Below, one piece after another: positions 22,315 through 34,110 of a stretch of 64,000 bases of DNA. The stretch covers positions 6,220,001-6,284,000 of the forward strand of contig WPIO01000013.1 in NCBI GenBank assembly GCA_009760855.2, in the 5' to 3' direction. The DNA comes from Cristatella mucedo (lineage: Eukaryota > Bryozoa > Phylactolaemata > Cristatellidae). The notes beneath the pieces were generated by a model. That model was not told the DNA's origin, searched no databases, and saw only the letters and a program-made list of their open reading frames with translations. Every line of letters starts with the position of its first letter. Positions within the stretch are counted from its first letter, which is position 1. Made by a program: the position numbers and the translations under genes.

Positions 22315-24295
22315 ACAGCTGGGATAATTCTGGCGCTACAGTAGGCGAGAGCGCTTTCATTCTTGAAGTTTTTCCAAATAGAATTCATCGCTCACCAATG
22401 CAACGATTCTATCCAAACAAACAGTCAACTCCATATTGTCTCGACAATTTGTATGCTGCTCCACTCGATCCAGCAGAGTCGGTGGGGCCCTAGCACACAA
22501 CCCGCGTCCTGTGCTTTAATTGCATTCTCGTCTCAACCCCAGCGTCTCTCACAACTCGTCCGTCGCTTGCATGTCCCTTTTTATATTTTGCTTTACACTT
22601 TTTGATTAGATTATATTATTATACTGTTTTATATTCTGCCTCTCTCTTTCTTTCACCACCTTCTGGAGGTCAAGCAAGACTTGCTTTCTCGTGCAGCTAA
22701 TATCGGATTCAGCCTAAATTAAAAATTGACTAATAATCACGTAGGATGCTAATACCGCTACTAAAAACGTTAAGGAATTTGATGCGAAATTTCTTTTTAA
22801 AAGAGAACGGAAATAAGATTAGTGATTCATGTCGCTCCGCTGACTGAAATCTAGGGCCTATCGCCGCTGTTGGAAAGCATTCTGACCACTTTCCTTATTC
22901 TGACTATTCGCATTCGGCTCTCTGAGTCACCGCCGAGTCACAGCAGCTCCTCAGAGTCCTCAGCTGTCCGGGAAAAATTGGCTACTGTTTTGATTCAAGA
23001 TTGTGGGACGACTGACACCTTGTTGGGAGAGACGCTTTGGCATCCACAGGACGCCACAGGAAGCTCTCTATCCGAGCAGTGCAACGTCGTCAGATATTCA
23101 AATGAAGCTGCCTCCGTGGCTAACCGCGCTACGAACGCGATCCACCGCGATCGGTTCTTCTTACAAACGGGCGCAGCTGATCCGGTGGAAAGAACGAACT
23201 ACTGCTCTTCCGACTCGGCTGGGCTTCTCACTTTCTCTTTGTTGCGTACGGTGAAGCCTGCTGGCTACCGAATGCGTGCCGAAAGCCACTCAGGCTTTGA
23301 GTGCACTATACAAAACTCTCCTGTGTAATACCCACACAGCCTTTTGTGGGTTTGTGGAGTTACAAACGGAGATACGTTACATTACATTATTTCACTATAT
23401 GAAGCTGAGGTCTAGTAAGAGTAGTTCGATTGCATGCAGGCTGGTACCGCTCCTTTCCTCAACAGCTGGTGGGAGCATCCCCGAGAGGAGCCTGTGCACA
23501 GCTGTGGTCAGCTTCTAATGAGGTGTTGACACAAGCCGATAACCCGCTGGTGAACAGATGGTGGATTTACCATCGGGGTCGGCCAAGGGACAGCCAGGGT
23601 CGAGGAGGAGAGTTGAGCGAGAGTAGGGGCCGAGGGGAGCCGTGCGCTCTTCGGCTCCGTGCGTTGGTAATAAACTGTTAGTGTCGGGCATCGGCTGGCT
23701 CTCTGCTGTGCGAACAAACTACAGCAACAACAGCGAAGCAGTTTTTTCGGTAGGCCTATGGAAGCCAGCGAGGTAGGAGCAACGATCATAGCAGGAGAGC
23801 TACACCGGAAGCCTCAGCTTCTGTGAGCCGTGATAATACACTAGGTACGATCACTACGTGAGCCGTGATGGCACGCGTAGTGGTTTTGAGAAACCGAGAA
23901 CTTGATGCAGCTGCGAGCTCTCCTCGAGGACTTCTTGTCATCGCTACTTTTCCGATTAAGGTTTATGCCCCAACAGCACTGTCTATTCCACTTCCTTAGA
24001 GAAGTCTCACCTCTGTTTCTTTCCGTATAGAACTTAACAATGTGTTCATTCATTTTCCCTCTTTGTCCAGCCATTCATTACTCGGCGATCCACCTACACT
24101 TCGCAGCCGCAGTTGGTATCCTCGCTTGGCTGTTATCAAAAGTAGCCGCGATACTTAAAGATCGAACGACAAAAATGGGAACGAAGATACCGAACTTGCG
24201 AAGATTCGAAACCGGTATCTCACTGCATCGCCGACGTGGCTGAGAGCACACATAGCTCGACCGACTGACCATGCGATTCGCCTTAGGCAAAACAT
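22315..24295. other. Mostly unrecognised sequence with one family A tail
   Basis: Apart from the family A fragment at 23215-23390 there is no recognised element. The plus-strand frame 22870-23328 is not ATG-initiated in a strong context and partly consists of the retroelement. Confidence 0.5.
23215..23390 (+). mobile_element. Family A 3' end fragment
   Basis: CTCACTTTCTCTTTGTTGCG, ACCGAATGCGTGCCGAAAGC, the CTATACAAAACTCTCC core, GGAGTTACAAACGGAGATAC and a (GTTACATTACATTA) tail identify it. The open frame upstream (22870-23210) is not clearly part of the element. Confidence 0.75.
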
Positions 24296-24475
24296 GATGC
24301 TTCCTTTGTTTAATATCATTTTTTCAGCAATATACTGAGAAACTCGTCGGTTATAGATACTACTAGATACTACACGGATAATTTGCTAAAGCACGATGCT
24401 TCCTTTGTTTAATATCATTTTCTCAGCAATATGCTGAGAAACTCGTCAGTTATTGAGAATACTAGATGCTTATCA
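24296..24475 (+). repeat. 99-bp period tandem duplication
   Basis: GATGCTTCCTTTGTTTAATA starts at 24296 and again at 24395; the shared part covers about 75 bp including TCAGCAATATACTGAGAAAC. A third start-like TAGATGCTT precedes the SINE-2 copy at 24479. Confidence 0.85.
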
Positions 24476-24478
24476 TGA

Positions 24479-24602
24479 TTTCTGTCCCGAGGTCGTGGGT
24501 TCGAATCCTTCGGTATGCGATTTTTTATTGCCGCTGCAAGCGGCGGTGATAACCGTAAAGGCTCTTCTGCCACTAGAAAAAAAGAGGCTGTTAAATTAGC
24601 TA
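24479..24602 (+). mobile_element. SINE-2 copy, 5'-truncated
   Basis: Starts at CCCGAGGTCGTGGGTTCGAA (B box) and continues through the full tail to GAGGCTGTTAAATTAGCTAG. Confidence 0.75.
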
Positions 24603-25494
24603 GTACTTGTGTTTACCTTCAGCCGTCCACTGCCGTGGTATGTTGCAGGATCCATGCTCGCCTCATGTCGTCCAACTGACGGTCGGTCTTCCTGGAAGAC
24701 ACCGCGCCGTGGCGAGCGATCGAAGCGGATTTCCAGGGCCAAGCTAACCGCCAGCGGTGGGGCGGTGGCCGGAATACGCCCTGGGCTCATGTACCTGGCT
24801 AGTGTCTATGTTTATACCTCTCGTGTAAGCAATCTACGAACGAGTACACTCGGCTGACGCCTGTCTTCTGGCCGCCTGTCGCATCAGCAGTAAGCGGCCG
24901 CCGCCGCCGGTGTTTGCACGCAGGCTACTTGGCAACCATTCAATCCAGTGCTCGCAGGGCTTGCTGCCTTGGGCTCGATCTGTATTCATGCCCTCCATGG
25001 TGTCGCATCACCAACTTCGGCTGCTGCTGTAGTAACTTCCTGGCCACTTACTAGATAGAGCCCACGGCTCCGGCTGGCAGCACTTTGAAATGTCCTGGCG
25101 TGGCTGGCAAAGAGTCTGCTTATTGAATTGGCATTTAAGGGCTTAATAATTCCGAAGTAGGACCGGATTGAATCCACCGCATCCGTGGCTTCCCTTTTGC
25201 TCTCACGAAGAACAACTCGCCATGGTAGTTCGATATAAAAGCTTACTGTAAAACAACGCTCTTGTTCATTGTTGCAAGGTAGCTCACTCGAGTCGGAATT
25301 TGACTTTGCCTTTTGTCCTCCGAGTTTTGCTACGTACTGCTGAAGCGGTATCCCGTGCACGACGGGCTGCAGTGTGTTGCTGCAGTCCTACGCCCCCTGC
25401 TGTCGCATTGACGACATTTTAGCATTCGACATTGAGAAAATTCTACATCCAAAGTCGTATTAGCTCTTCTGTATTGTAATTTTCACAGGTCACC
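24603..25494. other. No gene recognised
   Basis: A minus-strand frame at 24986-25360 begins with GTG and has varied composition, but no motif is recognised. GCCGCCGCCG at 24899. Confidence 0.45.
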
Positions 25495-25930
25495 TCTTCT
25501 CATAGACCTGCACTGGCTCCCCATTCGGCAGCGTATCGACTTCAAGGTTCTGTCACTCATTTGTAGATCCCTCAATTCTCGTACTCCAGTCTACCTATCC
25601 GAACTACTTTCCAAATTGGCAAGGCACTGTTTCACCCGTTCTTCTGACATTTTTGTTCAGCTTTGCCTCAAACCGACGCCAAATCCCTTGGAGATCGAGC
25701 CTTTAGCACGTATGCTTCCAAAGCTTGAAACTCCCTCCCTACTGACTTGACGACATTCCTGACTTGACGACATGCTAACAGAAGCTAAAACCGCTCCTGC
25801 TCCTAACAGCACGTGCTCAATCCACGTGAATCATCCTTTGTCTGCTCATGCTCATGCTGAAACTGCGCACCTTATCACTAATCACCTATTGTTATATTAT
25901 ATTTGTTATATTATATTATTATTATTATAC
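25495..25930 (+). mobile_element. Family B-like fragment F (ORF C-terminus and 3' region)
   Basis: Plus-strand remnants of the conserved C-terminus: GACCTGCACTGGCTCCC, ATCGACTTCAAGGTTCTGTC and TCCCTTGGAGATCGAGCCTT correspond to the DLHWLP, IDFKVLS and SLGDRAF codons. A diverged 3' UTR and a (TTA)-rich end follow. It has stops throughout. Confidence 0.6.
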
Positions 25931-26611
25931 TAATAACCTATCGTTATATTATATTGATATTGATCAGTTGTTCCTCGCTGATCGCGATTAGTAATTTCCA
26001 GACTCTTCTGCGATAGGTGAATTTCCGCGCGAAGTAGGATTCTTGATTTATGAATCAAATATTTTTGTAGTTGGAGCATAGAAAACCTGTTCACGATACT
26101 CTGGTATAATGTGGTTTTAACATTATTAGAGCACACTGGACATGAAATAACACCCCTTTAGTCACCATCACACCAGTATCATCTAAAATATTGGAAAGAA
26201 TAAGAAAAAATAAGACATATTAGGCGTTACATATACCATATTATTTTTGTTTATTTAACTGTACATTTACACGATAAAATTGCCAATCATTGAAGTTGAC
26301 GCTCTGATTGGCTTGGTTTTATCGCATTCAATTTTCTTGGAAAAAGTTCTTGTCCACACACAAGGAGTGGTCGAGCGGCTACACCTGGCTTTGAAGGGTT
26401 TTTGGGGGTGCTCGAATACATAGGCCCACAGTCCATATTTACAGTAACTTTAATTTTAATTGTAATACAATGGTGTATTGTTGACTCAGAAAACCAAGCG
26501 TGCGCTGTATCATTTTCACTATCTTGATCAACTTTTTAATTAATATACTTGAAAAACCACGATAAAGTGAAGCCGTGAAGGTCGAAGCGCGAAGTGGCGA
26601 TGGGCGATTGT

Positions 26612-26680
26612 GTTTCCGTTGCCTAGAGATTTAGTTCCCTCTAAGAGTACTATACAAATGTATACTCATTATTATTTAAG
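26612..26680 (+). mobile_element. Family B-like 3' tail fragment
   Basis: TTGCCTAGAGATTTAGTTCC, then CTCTAAGAGTACTATACAAA and a short TTATTATT tail, match a diverged terminal hairpin with the ACTATACAAA variant end. Confidence 0.5.
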
Positions 26681-28473
26681 GGACTTTGGCCATTTCAGGC
26701 GCTTTGCGTAGCGATGCGCTTTTCCAGGGTAATCAAGCAGTGCGTTTCATGCACATCCCATATCTAGGCCAGACGGCACAGTCACCAGTCACCAATCACC
26801 TGTCCGAGTTCAAGGCTCGCTTCTCTTTTTTTTTATTTCGAACAAAAGCAGCTTTCGCTCCCGATGAAGATAACTCGCGTATGCTCCGCGCGAGGCTAAA
26901 GCTATTGAATATAATGAGGAAACACTGGTTCCAGCAGCTACTCGATGTCGCTTGGACTATTCAGAGAGCTACTTCTCCGGGCGGAGCTCGAGAACCGCCG
27001 GAAAGGCTCACGACTGCAGCACTACGGACAGTGACTTCGGGCAAGATTACTACGCGGCGCGTATGGCCAGTGCGGATTGGCATGGCGGCGAACACTATCT
27101 GACCGCTCAGTAGGGCTGCGGCCGGCTACCTCGTCGCGCTCGAGTTGTGCGCATCCAGCCTGCCCGACTCGCCTTAACTCTTTAGGCCTGGTCGATCCTA
27201 AAAAGGCAAATGAGAGAACCGCTGTACGATGGCGCAGACCGCAGGGAAGACTCTGGCCGACGAGGAAGAGATCAAGAAAAGTGACCGTCGAGACGTGCCT
27301 GAAGCCGCAGCTGGATCGTATCATTTAATCCGCGAAGTGAGATAATTTGCACAACGTGTCACTCTTCCCGCTCTTCGAAATGGCGAAATCTGGCCGTTCG
27401 ACCGCATTCGGTTGCCTCCTCTTTGCAGACCACCAATTTCAAGACTCCGATCTCGTCGCGCTGCCCGCGCGTACGTACCGCGCGGCCGGCGCAGTTACGC
27501 AGCAGCAGCGGCCATCGATCCCGCCTCCAAAGTGAAACTTCTCTTCAGCGATTCGCGATTCGCGCTCCTTTTCAACGAGTGAGAATCAGCTCGCGAAGCA
27601 AGCGCCAGTCGTACGAGCCAACGCAGTAAAAGAGTTTTTCATCGCATCCGTCGATAGGCGAGGGTGCTCCGTTACGCAGCGCGTGGCGGCGGTACCGCCT
27701 ACGGAGGAGCCGTACGCAGCGAGCCGCAGGCCGGCCGGCTTAAAGGCGTCGCACGCCTAGGTGGGCGAGATCGAAGCGGATACGGAAATCCGGCCGAAAC
27801 GACAGTGCGCGTCAGAGAGTACGCGTAGTAAGCCGCCCTGCGAGCCTCCTTGCTAAAGGCCTCCTTGGCGGTGGGCCTGATTGGCTGGCCTCGGGTGGCA
27901 CGCAAAGCTGAGCGCGCGGTAGCGCTAGGCCCGGCGACGCCTGGAGCGCGCCGCCTCAGGCTGGAGATGTGGGCCCGTCCCGACCGCTGCTCCCGCTAGA
28001 TTTAGGCGCACCGTTCGCAGGATTTGAATGCAAATGAATCCTTCTCATCGCGAGAACCGAGCACGCAGTTTCGCGGTGCACACCTGGCGTTTCGGTATTG
28101 CTCGATTCTTGATTTTTGTTCGCCATGCTGCCATTCACTGATTGTAAAACGCAACGCAGACAGGCAGGGTGCTTCCGGACCCTACGCAAGTTTGCTTCTG
28201 CTGCTACGTCCGCAGGTTCACGCCTTCCCCGCGAAATAATTGCTTCAACGAGTACTGATGTTTGCCAAGAGTACGCCAGTAAGGCGTGCTCTTTTTAAAC
28301 ATGCGTATTGTTTGTTACAAATGAGCTGTAGAGGCTCCAGAACTGAAGTACTTCGCTACAAACGTACTTATCGGTGGCCAGTGCGAGTAGCGGCGACAGT
28401 CTTGGGTTGAAGCCGCCGAGTGTGCCTCAGCATTCTACTGATGATCTGAATTAAACTCTTGTGGTCAAGGACC

Positions 28474-28598
28474 CATCAAAATAGACCAGGACATAACAGC
28501 CCTGACAAAACAACTCCTACAAAATAGCCTGCCCATAAAATAGACCGTGGCAAAACAAGCCCCAAGACGCAACAGCCCATGACAAAATAGACCCGTAA
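28474..28598 (+). repeat. Degenerate 14-17-bp tandem repeat
   Basis: About eight units of the form ATAAAATAGACC, ACAAAACAACTCC or ACAAAATAGCCTGCCC in a row. Confidence 0.6.
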
Positions 28599-29463
28599 TA
28601 TCAGCTCCGTCAATTAAAATTTTGTGAAAGTAATTCATTACTTCATGACAGTTAATATCCATTTATTTTATTTATTCATATAAAAGGTAAGCTAATATTT
28701 CAGAAACCTTGTAGACGCCTTAATTAATGCTAACATGAACTATTGCCTCCTTATAATTGAAAAGTGCTTCTAATGTAATATTTATTATTGGTTTACTTGC
28801 ATCTGATGTGATGCAAAAGGTCCGTGTTCTAAGACGATTATATTAAAATACTTGAAAATATTTAGTACTTAAAAATGTTTTCCTTGGTTAATCGAACCGA
28901 AAATGTTTTTTAAAGTCAGTTTAATTCTCTGACTGTAAGAAATTCCAGGAAGATAATCGAGGCATCTCGCGTCATCCTTAGTCGGAAGAAGAGTACGAAG
29001 ATGTTGATTCAGTTGCACGTATTTCACCTGTGATGCTTCCGGTTGCCATTTGGCTGCCTCAAAACGGGCGATGCCGATGTCCACTCCATCCTGTTCTTTT
29101 CGGATCTGTCAACTGAGTTTGAAGGCTGATCGATTAAGACAATCGATCGTTTGTTAGAAGCTGCAATGCCGTGCTTCCACCGAATAACTCGTTCGGGGAA
29201 GACCGCCCGTGACACGGAATTCACGGAGTTCCTAAAGTTGGATGGCGAAGAGAAGTGCCGCTCTGTCGTTCTGTCTTTGCCGCCCACTGTGATTGTCTTT
29301 CCAGTAGTCGAGAACAGGATCGGCTTTCGTTGATAAACTGTTCACCAACACTTCAAATGCATCTATGATGTCAGCACTCAGAACAGCTCAACGCCAGTAC
29401 CATCTTGAAATGTCAACGGCGTCTTTTGTCATCATGGTAGCGATCTTCCAGATGAAGCTCCTG

Positions 29464-29606
29464 TATTTTGGCCCAGTGGTTAAGCTGCTCGCCTCGACCA
29501 AAGTTAAGGTGAATGTATTGGATGGCTGGGCTCTATTCCCGTAGTATATCTGAAGCGCCTGAATAGATATCAAGTTCTCGTAGGTTCCTATACAAATAAG
29601 ATATAT
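29464..29606 (+). mobile_element. SINE-1 degenerate copy
   Basis: TTGGCCCAGTGGTTAAGCTG (A box) and GGCTGGGCTCTATTCCCG (damaged B box) are followed by TATATCTGAAGCGCCTGAAT and a diverged hairpin ending CCTATACAAAT. Confidence 0.65.
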
Positions 29607-30124
29607 TTTTCCTTTATGCCCAGAGGTTCGTTCTGTGGTATGCTGGAGGATATTAATATTTGATATTGATAATTGATGTTAATTGAATCTTATTGTTTGG
29701 AACAGAAGAGAATCTGGATAGTCTAGAGCAGCATCATCAGTAGTTCACATGTAGAACTTTCAAAGTGACCTCAAAGATGTTTTTCAAAGTCTTCACCATT
29801 CATGCTTTGGTCGATGGATCTGCCGCTCCTTTGATCTACGTCAATTTAAAAAACAAGAGTGAGGCATCGTACGTTTGCATTTTCCAGATGGTACGTGAAT
29901 GATTTCGGCAACTGAATAAGTTTCTTTAAAAAAAAACAAGAACAAGCAAAGCATCCATATTGAGCGTTTTCGATGGGACAAGTTTTTGTCTTTTGTATTG
30001 GTTCAATTGAGCCATTTTGCGGGGACTAACTTTACGGGGCTGTTTGGTCGCGGCTGTTTGATCCTTCGCTATTTTGCAGGGGTGTCCTATCATCTAGCAA
30101 GAGCAAACGTTTGGAGGCTTAGGG

Positions 30125-30270
30125 CTGCCACCGCCGCTGATGCTGCCGCCGCTGATGCCGCCGCCGCTGATACCGCCGCAGCTGATGCCGCAAGCGATGC
30201 CGATGCCGCTGTGCTGCTGCTGCTGCTGCTGCTGCTGCTAGCTGCCGCCGCTGCTGCTGCTGCTGCTATC
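30125..30270 (+). repeat. (GCC/GCT)n trinucleotide tract
   Basis: Imperfect GCY/GAT triplets, including GCTGCTGCTGCTGCTGCTG at 30216-30238. The alanine-rich frame over it (29986-30375) starts at a non-ATG codon and has no other protein character. Confidence 0.85.
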
Positions 30271-31177
30271 AACGCGTTCGGCGGCGAGGCACATGAGTTC
30301 CAGTCTTTGTCATTGTTGTCACATTCGGCAGGTACTCTGTGGCAGGCTGGCCGGGTGGGTGCTAGCCTCGTTTAATGATACATTCCTCCCTCCATCGAGG
30401 CTCCCACTGCATTCGGCCACCTCGTTAATTGGTCTGGACAGCCACTTGGGCAGGGCTTGAGTGCCACGCTTTCCTCGGGGCCAAAGCCGATTGCTATGTT
30501 TGGAGAAAGAGCTGGTCGCTGACATTCAATTGCCATTACGTGCGACTAGTGTCGCGAGCAAACCACTTATTGAACTGCCTCTTTTGGGGCAGCTGGCCAC
30601 TCAAAACGCTCATAGGCCTGCTGCAGCTGTTCGCTAGCCGGCAAACGAAACGAAGTGCACTTTAATCTTGTAATTATGCATGTCTTTAAGCACGAGACCC
30701 CTTGTAACAACCAATCGGGCAGACATTGCTGCCTGGTGCTGCCTGGTGCTGCCGTGATCATGGCACTGCTGCAGCAGCAGTACTAGAATTGTTAGTACAC
30801 TAGAATAATAATTTCATGCATTTTCGCAGCCAAAGTTATGTCACTGTGGGCAATGCATTCACGAGCAGATGCGCCACAGAGCATAAGGGCAAGACACGCC
30901 AATCACACGCTGCAAGCAGATATCCGCAACGGTGGCACTGCGGCAGCTGCTGAATGCAGTGGCATCGATATGGTCGACACGAGGCCATGATGAAAAGTAT
31001 CCACAGGTGTAAGGTCGCATCATGGCAACTATCCGTCTGCATACCTGTTTTTAATCATGTGCAGTTTAAGAGCAGTGGCATGGCCTCGTGGCATGGCAGC
31101 AGCTGAAACATTGTGCAGCAAAACTCAGCATTTACTGCTCTAAAACTTAAAGATTACAGGTAGTTTATGACCCCACG
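30271..31177. other. No feature recognised
   Basis: Short CTGCCTGGTG duplication near 30725-30745 and a CAGCAGCAG near 30770. Nothing else. Confidence 0.5.
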
Positions 31178-31553
31178 TCTCCACAACTCTATTTTCCATT
31201 CCTCCGCTTAAAGATCGTTGGCGATAGAAGCTTTAGCTCTGCAGGTCCTAGACTGTGGAACTCGCTTCCACAATTCTTATGCAACAACTACTCTCCTCCT
31301 GCCGACTATGGCACATCCTTTTCAGTGGTCCTGAGCTGCTACTTCCATGCTACTCACTACCTCAACTAATCTCCTGACTCTGCTGTGCTTACCACTTTCT
31401 CTTTGTTGCGATAGACGAAGTATGTTGGGTACCGAATGCGTACCGAAAGCCGTTTAGGCTGTGAGTGCGCTATAAAAAACTCTCCTGCGTAGATCCCATA
31501 TAGTCTGTATGGCTTTGTGGAGTTACAGACGGAGATACATTACACTACACTAC
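31178..31553 (+). mobile_element. Family A 3' end fragment
   Basis: It begins in codons for RLKIVGDRSFSSAGPRLWNS-like sequence (TTCCATTCCTCCGCTTAAAG), passes through the C-terminus, and ends at GGAGATACATTACACTACAC. It directly abuts copy G at about 31552. It contains stops. Confidence 0.78.
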
Positions 31554-31801
31554 AGCTAAGTGAAGACTAGCTTGGGTCAGAGGTCAGCATGCTCCGCGAT
31601 GGGTTCCGATTAGGAAGAATATACGCCGCAGCAAGAGAATGGAGACTAAACGTGAGTGACCGAATCCCCAAGTCATTACGCAGCCTGATGGAGAACCAGT
31701 TCAGATTGGTGAGACGTGATGCAATGTGGAATGATGTTTAACACAGAAAAGCCTTGCTGCCGAGTTGTTAACAAACTGTTAGTGACTTAATATAGGAAGA
31801 C
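31552..31801 (-). mobile_element. Family B-like copy G, 3' segment (left of nested insertion)
   Basis: Minus-strand decayed family B sequence. CAGCTAAGTGAAGACTAG, ACGTGAGTGACCGAATCC and AAAGCCTTGCTGCCGAGTTG match corresponding parts of copies D (about 6205-6445) and the 59.9-kb fragment. It is cut at 31801 by copy C and continues at 33563. AAGAC at 31797-31801 recurs at 33563-33567 as the probable target duplication. Confidence 0.6.
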
Positions 31802-33562
31802 TGTCTGTCACTGTCCTGCTCCTACGTTGCATTGATCTGCTGCTGCCATGCATAACTAACATCATTAATATGTCATTAGCCTCAGGTCATGTCCCAGCAC
31901 CTTTCAAAAAAGCTGTAGTCAGGCCTCTCCTCAAGAAAGCAACACTAGACCAAGAGAACTTGAGCAACTACCGCCCAGTCTCCCTTCTACCATTTCTATC
32001 AAAGACACTGGAACAGGTTGTGGCAGACCAGCTAAATTCATATATCGAAATCTCACACCTTGCAAGTAAGTTCCAGTCCGGCTTTAGAGCTAATCACTCC
32101 ACAGAGTCAGCATTGCTTAGGGTATACAACGACCTACTTAGGAGTGCAGACATGGGTAGAGTGTCTCTGCTTGTTTTGCTTGATCTTTCGGCAGCTTTTG
32201 ACACCATCGATCACAACGTTCTTCTAGAGCGCCTCTCATCTCGCCTGGGCATCACTGGCACTGCTCTGCAGTGGTTCAGGTCCTATTTCAGTGGGAGACT
32301 CCAGAGTATTGACGTGAATGGACAAAGATCATCTGTAGTACCTCTGAAATATGGAGTACCTCAGGGCTCCGAGCTAGGTCTGGTTCTTCTCACGGTTTAT
32401 ACTCTCCCTCTTGCTGATGTGATTGCCAAGCACAATCTAGGCTTTCACTTCTATGCGGATGACACTCAGTTGTATCTTTGCTTTGATCTCTCCCAGCCTT
32501 CGAGCACCTCAAATTCTCTAAACTCACTTGCTGCATGCATTGATGACATCCGTACATGGATGGCAGCAAATTTTCTAAAACTAAACGATGACAAAACTAA
32601 CTTACTAGTTATGGGCAAACCCAGTGTGATTCAGAAATTGGAAAGCCTGACGCTCAAAATTGGCTCTGCCAGCATATCTCCTGTCGAATCAGCTCGAAAT
32701 CTAGGTGTCATATTCCAAATAGACCTCTCATTAGACGACCATATCAGCTCCACAGTCAAATCTGCCTATTTTCAGCTTCATAATATTGCTAAAATTCGGG
32801 CTTGTTTAGATAAGGATACCACGTCTAACTTGGTCCATGCATTCGTGACATCTCGTCTCGACTTCTGCAACTCACTCCTTACTGGCCTACCAGCATGTGC
32901 GATCAGGCGATTGCAGCTGGTGCAAACTCCGCAGCTAGGCTTGTCTGTCGTGAGCGTCGCAGTTGCCACATTATTCCACTTCTCGCCGACCTGCACTGGC
33001 TACCAGTCAAGCAACAGATTGACTTTAAGGTTTTGTCGCTCACTTTTAGGTCCCTCCATTCTATGGCTCCAGCCTATCTCTCCGACATACTCCCCCATCA
33101 GGCCAAGCATCGTACCACCCGCTTTTCGGAATCCAACAGTCTACCAATACCTCGTACAAGCCTCAAATCCTATGGAGACCGTGCATTTAGTTCGTATGCT
33201 CCCAAAGCCTGGAACTCCCTCCCGACCTACGTCAGAACATCCCCTGACCTGACCACATTTAAAAGAAACCTAAAAACACACCTATTTAAGACAGCATTTA
33301 GTGGGTCCCTGTGATTCGTCCTTCACATGCTTATGCGTGCTGACACTGCATGCTGCCACTAACCACATTTGCATGCAGACCCTGTGCATGTCAACCCTAA
33401 CCATGTCATTCATTTTGTTTGTTTTTCAAGCATGATTTTACTTACCATTCAATTGCATTTCCCTTTGCAGCAAATGCAAAGCGCCTAGAAAGAGATTAAG
33501 TTCTCTGAGGGCGCTTTATCAAGTACATTATTATTGTTATTATTATTATTATTATTATTTTT
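31802..33562 (+). mobile_element. Family B copy C (nested in copy G)
   Basis: The best preserved family B element in the window, about 1.76 kb and 5'-truncated just before the RT fingers. It carries the RT and C-terminal ORF, a 3' UTR, the terminal hairpin at 33481-33514 and an (ATT)n tail to 33562. It is flanked by AAGAC on both sides (31797-31801 and 33563-33567), consistent with target-primed insertion. The surrounding DNA on both sides is minus-strand family B sequence that would be contiguous without it. High identity with copy B suggests both came from a fairly recent common source. Confidence 0.88.
31870..33314 (+). pseudogene. Reverse transcriptase of copy C (one frameshift)
   Basis: From the ATG at 31870 the frame encodes [13 protein letters not shown] (residues 33-45), [15 protein letters not shown] (70-84), [10 protein letters not shown] (105-114), GVPQGSELG (162-170) and [12 protein letters not shown] with YADD at 195-198. 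The frame is also open upstream to 31802. Near 32924 one base is missing relative to copy B (GTGCAAACTCC against GTGCAAAACTC), shifting the frame; the true C-terminus (CRERRSCH... to SGSL-stop at 33314) continues one frame over. The palm is intact, but endonuclease is absent. Confidence 0.88.
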
Positions 33563-34110
33563 AAGACCTGCAAGAGTGAGTTAGAGAAGTCTCAACCTGA
33601 TGTCGCAAATGCATGGATCAGCTTGGCTGTTATATCGCGTTATAAATAAGGCTTCGGCAGAGTTGACTGTGGAGCTGATCTGGCCATCTAGTAAAAGGCC
33701 ATTTTTTAACAGGACGCCCAGCTTCCTGACAGAGACAACAGGATATATGTTGGTCGAGCCCATTTTGAGGATTAGGCTTTCCAGTTTTTGGATGAAGCTA
33801 GGTTTCCCATAACTAGTGAGTTGGTTTTACGTTTATCCAGTTTGAAAAGGTATATGCACCTAATGCGGTCTTCCAAGTTAAAATGTCAGCATTGATGCAA
33901 GGCATTGAGAGAGAATTTGAAGTGCTTTTAACGGCAGGTAGCGACAACAAAAAGCACAAGCACATCTGTGTGTCATCTACATAAGGATAAAAGCCTGCTG
34001 TGTGCTTGCCAGTTACATCGGCAAGCTTTAGAGTACAAATTCCGATGTGAAGTGAGTCTAGAGCAGAGCCCACGCCTACCCCGTACTCTAAAGGCTAGCC
34101 GGATGCTACC
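33563..34110 (-). mobile_element. Family B-like copy G, RT segment (right of nested insertion)
   Basis: Minus-strand frames give DGQISSTVNSA, SYGKPSFIQKLESLILKMGS-like codons and GFYPYVDDTQMCLC near 33990, so the catalytic motif reads YVDD rather than YADD. Similarity ends near 34110 in the GVPQG region (AGCCCACGCCTACCCCGTAC). Many frame breaks. It was split from 31552-31801 by copy C. Confidence 0.65.

Larger units (their letters stand above)
26681..30124. other. No gene recognised; GC-rich stretch 26.9-28.0 kb
   Basis: GC and CpG rise between about 26900 and 28000, giving overlapping open frames on both strands, none recognisable. The degenerate tandem repeat (28474-28598) and SINE-1 copy (29464-29606) lie in the rest. 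Confidence 0.5.

Noticed and set aside
26341-26420. Possible tRNA-like SINE head (GGTCGAGCGGCTACACC)
   Set aside because: It resembles an A box, but no proper B box or shared tail follows and no second copy was seen.
29986-30375. Alanine-rich 129-codon frame
   Set aside because: It starts at a non-ATG codon and is driven by the GCC/GCT triplet tract.
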